Below are positions 1 through 3,777 of a stretch of DNA of 5,305 nt, one piece after another. The translations under genes and the position numbers were made by a program. The notes below the pieces were generated by a model. The model was not told the DNA's origin, ran no database searches, and saw only the letters and a program-made list of their open reading frames with translations. This stretch comes from Aquificaceae bacterium (GTDB lineage: Bacteria > Aquificota > Aquificia > Aquificales > Aquificaceae), in NCBI GenBank assembly GCA_015490215.1, contig WFYH01000211.1, positions 1-5,305 of the forward strand, read 5' to 3'. How positions within the stretch are numbered: the first letter of the stretch is position 1; every line of letters begins with the position of its first letter.

Positions 1-1246
1 CAGATCCTCTCGCGACGGGACCTGAAAGCCCGTAGGCGTGAACGTCCTCTCTGGTTATTACCCCAACATCTTTAGTTCTCCTTAGCCATATCCTGTTTCT
101 CGTAAGGAGAGAGTGATACTCTTTGAGTCTTTCGGGAAAGTCCTTTATGAAAGCTTTGATTACATCCAAAGTCCCTTCCGCAAGGTCGTAGTGAACACCT
201 CCTATTCTCAAAAAGCAGGTGGTGAGGCGGTATCCCGCGTTTCCTTCTATTATGTCCATAATCTTTTCACGTTCCCTGAAGGCATACAAGAATACGGTAA
301 GAGCACCCAGATCCAACGCTCCCGTTCCGAGCCAAAGGAGGTGGGAGTTGATCCTCTGAAGCTCCGCAAACATAGTCCTTATGTAGCGTGCCTTTTCGGG
401 AACCTCTATCTTGAGAAGCTTTTCAACCGCGGTCACGTAAGATAGCTCATTGCATATGGCAGAGATATAGTCCATTCTGTCGGTGTAGGGAAGGAACTGA
501 AAGTAGTAGAGGTTTTCCGCAAGCTTTTCCATTCCCCTGTGGAGCTGTCCGAGGATCACATCGCTTTGAAGAACAAACTCTCCCTCAAGGTCAAATAAGA
601 ACCATATGGTTCCGTGGGTCCCCGGGTGAAGCGGACCCCAGTTTAGAACGAGCTGAGCTTTTTTCTTGAGCCTTGCCTTTTCGGTTCTCTCCAAGTCTTC
701 CAAGGTGGGGACCTTAGTATGGAGAACCTCGTAGTCGTGGGAGGGGGGATCGGTCCTTCCGTGGAGAACCTCCGTGAGCGAGGGAAGTTCCTCTTCAGGA
801 ATTCCTTGAAGGGGAAAGTCTTTTCTCAAAGGAAAATGCTCATACCCTTCCCACATGAACATGCGTCTAAGATTCTCGTGTCCCTCAAACTCCACTCCGA
901 ACATGTCGTAGGCTTCTCTTTCCGCCCACTTGGCTCCGGGCCAAAGGTCTACAATCGTGGGGAGCTTCCCGTTCTTTGCCCAAGTCTTTACGATCACCCT
1001 CTCGTTTTCGTCGGGGTTATAGAGGATGTAGACTCCCTGAAAGCGATCCCTTTCCTTAGGAAAATCTATACAGGTGAAGTCTACGAAGTGAAGGAAACGT
1101 TCTTTTTCTTTGAGGTGCTTTAGAAACTCTTTTATTCTGTCGTGGCTTATCTCAAGGCTTACCGCATGATCTCCAAAGGAAACCTTCAGATCATCTTTGA
1201 ACTCCTGCTTTAGCCTGTCTACGGTAGCTCTGCTTATCCAGGGCAT
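1..1246 (-). CDS. nuoCD: NADH-quinone oxidoreductase subunit C/D (fused NuoC-NuoD), 3' end cut off by the window edge
   Basis: Core subunit of the complex I peripheral arm; it helps form the quinone pocket at the membrane interface. The reading frame is open for 415 codons from an ATG at 1246 and leaves the window at base 1. Residues about 1-146 are NuoC (30 kDa subunit), with the signature WPGAKWAEREAYDMFG at 102-117 and the following FPLRKDFPL. Residues about 147-196 are a linker. NuoD (49 kDa subunit) starts near 198, with GPLHPGTHG at 204-212, LHRGMEKLAE at 235-244 and YTDRMDY at 254-260. From family knowledge, His211 and Tyr254 should be the quinone-headgroup residues (His38 and Tyr87 of Thermus Nqo4). 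One frame runs through both domains, so this is a true fusion as in E. coli and Aquifex, not a frameshift. The usual Gln of GPQHP is Leu here. A full-length NuoCD is near 580-600 residues, so about 170 are missing. It lies 12 bases after nuoB and is surely cotranscribed. Confidence 0.96.
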   Translation of the reverse strand, partial: MPWISRATVDRLKQEFKDDLKVSFGDHAVSLEISHDRIKEFLKHLKEKERFLHFVDFTCIDFPKERDRFQGVYILYNPDENERVIVKTWAKNGKLPTIVDLWPGAKWAEREAYDMFGVEFEGHENLRRMFMWEGYEHFPLRKDFPLQGIPEEELPSLTEVLHGRTDPPSHDYEVLHTKVPTLEDLERTEKARLKKKAQLVLNWGPLHPGTHGTIWFLFDLEGEFVLQSDVILGQLHRGMEKLAENLYYFQFLPYTDRMDYISAICNELSYVTAVEKLLKIEVPEKARYIRTMFAELQRINSHLLWLGTGALDLGALTVFLYAFREREKIMDIIEGNAGYRLTTCFLRIGGVHYDLAEGTLDVIKAFIKDFPERLKEYHSLLTRNRIWLRRTKDVGVITREDVHAYGLSGPVARGS

Positions 1247-1252
1247 ACCTCT

Positions 1253-1258
1253 CTCCCT
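1253..1258 (-). promoter_or_regulatory. Ribosome binding site of nuoCD
   Basis: AGGGAG on the minus strand begins directly after the nuoB TAA stop and sits 6 bases before the nuoCD ATG. A second purine-rich stretch, AGAGGT, touches the ATG but is too close to be the main site. It supports the 1246 start, and the 12-base gap suggests coupled translation with nuoB. Confidence 0.75.
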
Positions 1259-1798
1259 TTATACGGTCATCTCCTGAGGGACAAAAAGTCCTTCCTTTTC
1301 CACATCCTTTTTAAACTGCTCAAAGGCTTTGTCGTATTTGGTCACACCTTTTTCCTTTATTTTCTTCTGAAGTTGGAGTATCCCGTATATGAGTCCCTGA
1401 GGTGTGGGAGGACAGCCCGGAACGTAAACGTCTACGGGGATTATCCTGTCAACGCCTTGGAGTGTTGAGTAGGTGGGGAAAGGTCCACCAGCACTTGCAC
1501 ATCCGCCCATGGAGATGCACCACTTGGGATCGGGCATCTGATCCCAGATGAGTTTTAGCATAGGCGCGACCTTGTTAACTACCGTTCCTGCAACGATCAG
1601 AACGTCTGCCTGACGGGGAGAAGCTCTGAAGATCACACCGAGCCTGTCAAGGTCAAAGCGGGACGCTGCGGTGTGCATCATCTCTATAGCACAGCAGGCG
1701 AGTCCAATGGTCACGGGCCAGAGAGCGTTTCTGCGTCCCCACCTGAGAAGCTCATCTACCGTAGTTGTTACAAACCCATTAGAATTTATCAGAGCCAT
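1259..1798 (-). CDS. nuoB: NADH-quinone oxidoreductase subunit B (NuoB, N2 cluster subunit)
   Basis: Subunit of complex I (PSST/Nqo6 family) that binds the last [4Fe-4S] cluster, N2, which passes electrons to quinone. It is cytoplasmic, at the base of the peripheral arm, contacting NuoCD. The 179-residue length is normal for the family. The four N2 ligands are visible: adjacent Cys35 and Cys36 in [10 protein letters not shown], Cys100 in [10 protein letters not shown], and Cys129 in VPGCPPTP. The C-terminal tail after residue 145 is Lys/Glu-rich, as expected in a thermophile. The ATG at 1798 is supported by a very strong Shine-Dalgarno sequence 8 bases upstream. The gene is first in the leftward operon, followed by nuoCD after 12 bases. 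nuoA, which often precedes nuoB, is absent; a tRNA-Ser gene lies upstream instead. The four ligands and the neighbour make the assignment nearly certain. Confidence 0.98.
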   Translation of the reverse strand: MALINSNGFVTTTVDELLRWGRRNALWPVTIGLACCAIEMMHTAASRFDLDRLGVIFRASPRQADVLIVAGTVVNKVAPMLKLIWDQMPDPKWCISMGGCASAGGPFPTYSTLQGVDRIIPVDVYVPGCPPTPQGLIYGILQLQKKIKEKGVTKYDKAFEQFKKDVEKEGLFVPQEMTV

Positions 1799-1806
1799 AG
1801 CTCATT

Positions 1807-1813
1807 ACCTCCT
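1807..1813 (-). promoter_or_regulatory. Ribosome binding site of nuoB
   Basis: AGGAGGT on the minus strand is a near-perfect Shine-Dalgarno sequence, 8 bases before the nuoB ATG. It fixes the start at 1798. A second, out-of-frame ATG at 1805-1803 lies only one base after this site and is unlikely to be used. Confidence 0.85.
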
Positions 1814-1838
1814 CAGGTTCGGTAGGCTAAATTTTAGC

Positions 1839-1862
1839 ATGAGCTGTAAAGATATGAGCTTG
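1839..1862 (+). repeat. Two ATGAGCT copies in the nuoB promoter region
   Basis: ATGAGCT occurs at 1839-1845 and 1854-1860, 15 bases apart start to start. The second copy is part of a ten-base word, TATGAGCTTG (1853-1862), repeated exactly at 2039-2048. A further copy lies on the minus strand at 1799-1805, between the nuoB Shine-Dalgarno site and its ATG. The first copy falls at the predicted nuoB transcript start and the second abuts the -10 hexamer. The function is unknown; a regulator binding site is an inference from recurrence and position. Confidence 0.4.
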
Positions 1863-1877
1863 TATGAAATATCTCAA
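1849..1877 (-). promoter_or_regulatory. Candidate sigma-70 promoter for the nuoB-nuoCD operon
   Basis: On the minus strand, TTGAGA (1877-1872; 5 of 6 matches to the -35 consensus) is followed after exactly 17 bases by TATCTT (1854-1849; 4 of 6 matches to -10). This predicts a transcript start near 1842 and a leader of about 44 bases carrying the nuoB Shine-Dalgarno site. It is the best promoter match in the gap between tRNA-Ser and nuoB. No terminator is visible after the tRNA, so readthrough could also feed nuoB. Confidence 0.5.
1850..1874. repeat. Inverted repeat AGATAT / ATATCT inside the nuoB promoter
   Basis: AGATAT at 1850-1855 and ATATCT at 1869-1874 are perfect 6-base inverted arms separated by 13 bases. 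They overlap the -10 and -35 hexamers of the candidate nuoB promoter, so they could be a dimeric operator. As RNA this would be only a weak A/U hairpin with no T-run, so it does not look like a terminator. Confidence 0.35.
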
Positions 1878-1892
1878 TATAAGTTCACAACT

Positions 1893-1985
1893 TGGCGGCG
1901 GGGGTGGGATTTGAACCCACGGCAGGGCGGTGAACCCTGCAAGGGATTTCGAATCCCCCCCGTTCGTCCGCTCCGGCACCCCGCC
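1893..1985 (-). tRNA. tRNA-Ser, anticodon CGA
   Basis: The minus strand folds into a complete class II tRNA of 93 bases. The acceptor stem is GGCGGGG paired with CCCCGCC, and the D arm is closed by CCG/CGG. The anticodon stem GGGGA/TCCCT holds the loop TTCGAAA, giving anticodon CGA, which reads UCG serine codons. The long variable arm has a 6-base-pair stem, GCAGGG/CCCTGC, as expected for serine. The T arm is GTGGG-TTCAAAT-CCCAC. The discriminator is G, the usual serine identity base, and the 3' CCA (1895-1893) is encoded. It points the same way as nuoB, 94 bases upstream of it. No pairing defect was seen apart from one G-T pair at the base of the anticodon stem. Confidence 0.97.
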
Positions 1986-1998
1986 TTGCCTATAGAAA

Positions 1999-2027
1999 AG
2001 TGTAACCTATTCCAACAGAGTCTTGAA
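1999..2027 (-). promoter_or_regulatory. Possible promoter for tRNA-Ser
   Basis: On the minus strand, TTCAAG (2027-2022) and TACACT (2004-1999) are spaced by 17 bases. They would start transcription near 1992, about 7 bases before the mature tRNA. Matches are 3 of 6 and 4 of 6, so this is weak by sequence; spacing and position support it. Its -35 hexamer overlaps the one proposed for the rightward operon. Confidence 0.3.
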
Positions 2028-2051
2028 GGAAAGACCTCTATGAGCTTGAAT
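2023..2051 (+). promoter_or_regulatory. Possible promoter for the response regulator-kinase-oxidase operon
   Basis: TTGAAG (2023-2028) and TTGAAT (2046-2051), each 4 of 6 matches, are separated by 17 bases. The predicted transcript start is about 2058, only about three bases before the response regulator ATG, so the message would be nearly leaderless. That fits the lack of a Shine-Dalgarno site there. The -10 overlaps the ATGAGCTTG repeat. Confidence is low because both hexamers are degenerate. Confidence 0.25.
2039..2048 (+). repeat. Distal copy of the TATGAGCTTG direct repeat
   Basis: Exact ten-base match to 1853-1862, on the other side of tRNA-Ser and just before the response regulator gene. 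It ends inside the proposed -10 hexamer. Copies in both divergent promoter regions would suit a shared operator, but chance or an old duplication cannot be excluded. Confidence 0.4.
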
Positions 2052-2060
2052 TATTGAAAG

Positions 2061-2687
2061 ATGGGTGCACGTATCCTTTTGGTGGAAGACGACAGGGTGC
2101 TTGCAGACAGCCTTAAGAAGTATTTGGAAATGAACGGGCTTGAGGTTGAAGTTGCTTACAGCTTTTCCGAGGCTGTGGATCTACTTGAAAGAAAGAAATA
2201 CGATGTATATGTTTTGGATGTAAATCTCGGAGATGGGGATGGTATAGAGCTTTTAGAGGATCTCAGACACTTCAGAGATGACACACCCACCATATTTATA
2301 AGTGCCCTTACGGATATCGGAACCATAACCAGAGGTTTCAATGCGGGTGCAGAGGATTACCTGAAGAAACCCTTTGATCCGGAGGAACTTGTGGTCAGGA
2401 TAAAGGCACGCCTCAAGAAACAGGAAGAAGAGCTGAGATACGGCGATATAGTCTACAGGGACGGTAGATTTTTCAAAGGCGATCAGGAGCTGGATCTTGG
2501 AGAAGTCCAGAGAAACATACTCCACAAACTCTTAAGGAACCGGGGCAGGGTGGTTACCAAGGAAGAGTTGTATGACTATATGGTTAACCCTTCACCTACA
2601 GCTCTGAGGGTCATGATAAACAAACTGCGCAAGAAAACGGGCATAGACATAAAACCCGTCAGAGGAATAGGGTATACGGTTGATTAA
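2061..2687 (+). CDS. OmpR/PhoB-family two-component response regulator
   Basis: Cytoplasmic DNA-binding regulator activated by phosphate transfer from its partner kinase. Residues about 3-118 form a receiver domain: acidic pair Asp10-Asp11 in LLVEDD, phosphate-accepting Asp53 in VLDVNL, Ser81 in FISA, and Lys103-Pro104 in LKKP. Residues about 127-208 form a winged helix, with LRVMINKLRKKTG as the recognition helix and RGIGYTVD as the C-terminal hairpin typical of OmpR/PhoB. At 208 residues it is slightly short for the family (about 220-240) but both domains are complete. The start is fixed between an in-frame TGA at 2055 and the ILLVEDD motif, so ATG at 2061 is the natural choice. Only GAAAG precedes it and there is no proper Shine-Dalgarno site. 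The gene overlaps the kinase by 8 bases, and the oxidase after the kinase is a probable target. CusR/CopR-like function is inferred from neighbours only. Confidence 0.93.
   Translation: MGARILLVEDDRVLADSLKKYLEMNGLEVEVAYSFSEAVDLLERKKYDVYVLDVNLGDGDGIELLEDLRHFRDDTPTIFISALTDIGTITRGFNAGAEDYLKKPFDPEELVVRIKARLKKQEEELRYGDIVYRDGRFFKGDQELDLGEVQRNILHKLLRNRGRVVTKEELYDYMVNPSPTALRVMINKLRKKTGIDIKPVRGIGYTVD
2667..2672 (+). promoter_or_regulatory. Candidate ribosome binding site of the histidine kinase
   Basis: ATAGGG ends 7 bases before the TTG start at 2680, inside the end of the response regulator gene. A better-matching AGAGG at 2661-2665 is about 14 bases away, rather far. The modest site and 8-base overlap suggest that kinase synthesis is coupled to translation of the regulator. 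Confidence 0.4.
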
Positions 2688-3729
2688 AGATCTACTTCCA
2701 AAAACCTCTTACGAGAAGGAAGCCCTCTTGAAGGGTTTGATCCTTTTCTTTGTGACCATGGAAATATTCCTCGTCCTTGTCTTTTACCTTTCCTTTAGGG
2801 GAAGCCTCTCGGATCTGAAAGAAAAGATTTTTTTAGAGCTTAAAAACTACAGCTACACTTTTGAAGGGGAAGAGTTCTCAATAGACATAGTCCCGGTGGA
2901 GAAGGAAACAAGATTCTATGAACTATTTGAAGGGGAAGAGGGTTTTTACATAGTGGTTCCTGTGCCTGTGTCTCAAAAGGATGCCCTAAAGATAATCTAT
3001 CCGAGAGAGAGATACGAAAAGGATCTTAAGGAGCTTATCTTGGGGCACCTTTTCTTTTTCGGGCTTGCCACCGTGCTTGCCTTGGGGCTTTCTTTCGCCT
3101 TTTCTCTGTATGCGATAAATCCCCTCAGAAAGGCTTTGGTGATGATAGATGAGGTTACAAGGGACATAGTTCATGACATAAACACACCCCTAATGACCCT
3201 TCAGGTAAATCTTAAGATCCTCAGTAAAAAGTATAAGGATGAGGAAATCAGCAGGGCAGAATACGCACTTGAGCAACTCAAAAGACTAAACGAAAACCTT
3301 AGGGTTCTCAAAAGGGAGATACGCCTGAAGATGGAAGAGGTAAATCTAAAGGAGATCATCTATCGGGAGATTGAAAGTCTGAAGGCTGTATATCCAAATA
3401 TAAAGGTTGAGAGCCGGTTAGAAGAGGTAAGGGTAAAGGCGGACACAGAGGCGGTAAGAAGGATAGTGGCAAACATCCTTGAAAATGCCTTTAAATACAC
3501 CTCTGAAGGTTACATTAGCGTGTCCCTTAATAGAGCAGGCTTGAGTGTTGAAAACCCCAGCAAACCCGTAAAGAACCCTAACCGCCTGTTTGAGAGATAT
3601 TACAGAGAGTCCCAAAGGGGATTAGGCTTAGGATTAGCTATTGTCAAAAAGCTTTGCACCGAGTTGGGTTGGCAAGTAAAAGCAGAATACAAAGAGGGGA
3701 AGTTTCGTATAGAGGTAACGCTGCGCTAA
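2680..3729 (+). CDS. Membrane sensor histidine kinase, partner of the upstream regulator
   Basis: Inner-membrane kinase of 349 residues that should phosphorylate the adjacent regulator. Membrane segments are at about 19-39 and 124-146 and enclose an extracytoplasmic domain of about 80 residues. His165 in the H-box VHDINTP is the phosphorylated residue. The N-box is NILENAFKYT (265-274), the F-box LFERYY (303-308), and the G2 box GLGLGLAIV (314-322). Oddities: the expected DxGxG of the G1 box is replaced by VENPSKP (290-296), with Asn292 near the Asp position. Only about 18 residues separate the second membrane segment from His165, leaving no room for a HAMP domain. The sensor domain has no His, Cys or Met but contains FEGEE twice. 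The TTG start at 2680 overlaps the regulator by 8 bases; the next in-frame ATG (2758) would cut the first membrane segment. The oxidase downstream points to metal or redox sensing, but the signal is unproven. Confidence 0.92.
   Translation: MIKDLLPKTSYEKEALLKGLILFFVTMEIFLVLVFYLSFRGSLSDLKEKIFLELKNYSYTFEGEEFSIDIVPVEKETRFYELFEGEEGFYIVVPVPVSQKDALKIIYPRERYEKDLKELILGHLFFFGLATVLALGLSFAFSLYAINPLRKALVMIDEVTRDIVHDINTPLMTLQVNLKILSKKYKDEEISRAEYALEQLKRLNENLRVLKREIRLKMEEVNLKEIIYREIESLKAVYPNIKVESRLEEVRVKADTEAVRRIVANILENAFKYTSEGYISVSLNRAGLSVENPSKPVKNPNRLFERYYRESQRGLGLGLAIVKKLCTELGWQVKAEYKEGKFRIEVTLR
2860..2940 (+). repeat. Two identical 15-base repeats encoding FEGEE in the kinase sensor domain
   Basis: TTTGAAGGGGAAGAG occurs exactly at 2860-2874 and 2926-2940, in the same frame, 66 bases apart. 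Each encodes Phe-Glu-Gly-Glu-Glu (residues 61-65 and 83-87), and each is followed by a hydrophobic, strand-like stretch (FSIDIV; GFYIVV). Each block contains an ExxE motif. Exact nucleotide identity suggests a recent small duplication or strong constraint. Confidence 0.7.
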
Positions 3730-3730
3730 C

Positions 3731-3762
3731 GTTTTTGGTTTACATTCTTTACCCGAAAAAAC
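3731..3762 (+). promoter_or_regulatory. Gap before the oxidase with an imperfect A/T-rich inverted repeat
   Basis: The 48 bases between kinase and oxidase contain GTTTTTGG (3731-3738) and CCGAAAAAAC (3753-3762), which pair with a 2-base bulge around a 14-base loop. The hairpin would lie just before the oxidase Shine-Dalgarno site. It could be an operator or a weak leader hairpin, but its A-U stem is poor. No convincing separate promoter was found here, so cotranscription from upstream is the simplest reading. Confidence 0.25.
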
Positions 3763-3763
3763 T

Positions 3764-3771
3764 AAGGGAGG
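3764..3771 (+). promoter_or_regulatory. Ribosome binding site of the multicopper oxidase
   Basis: AAGGGAGG is a strong Shine-Dalgarno sequence, 6 bases before the ATG at 3778. It confirms the start that gives a complete twin-arginine signal peptide, and predicts efficient translation compared with the two signalling genes upstream. Confidence 0.85.
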
Positions 3772-3777
3772 TTATTC

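Noticed and set aside
650..720. Possible frameshift between separate nuoC and nuoD genes
   Set aside because: Codon-by-codon translation shows one unbroken frame through the linker, so it is a genuine fusion.
113..1123. Plus-strand open frames opposite nuoCD (113-445 and 719-1123)
   Set aside because: They lie entirely antisense to a confidently identified gene, lack recognisable domains and have no convincing ribosome binding sites.
1848..1876. Rho-independent terminator after tRNA-Ser
   Set aside because: The only inverted repeat there has A/T-rich 6-base arms, a 13-base loop and no following T-run.
1853..2048. Integrated element attachment sites flanking the tRNA (ten-base direct repeat on both sides)
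   Set aside because: The repeat is not part of the tRNA gene, only the intact tRNA lies between the copies, and there is no integrase or cargo. A regulatory reading is simpler.
1671..2057. Plus-strand open frame spanning the nuoB start, the intergenic gap and the tRNA
   Set aside because: It crosses a complete tRNA-Ser gene and nuoB on the opposite strand. Its protein resembles no family and contains translated tRNA sequence.
3616..3640. Telomere-like TTAGGC/TTAGGA tandem pattern
   Set aside because: It is fully explained as codons for the GLGLGLA G2 box of the histidine kinase.
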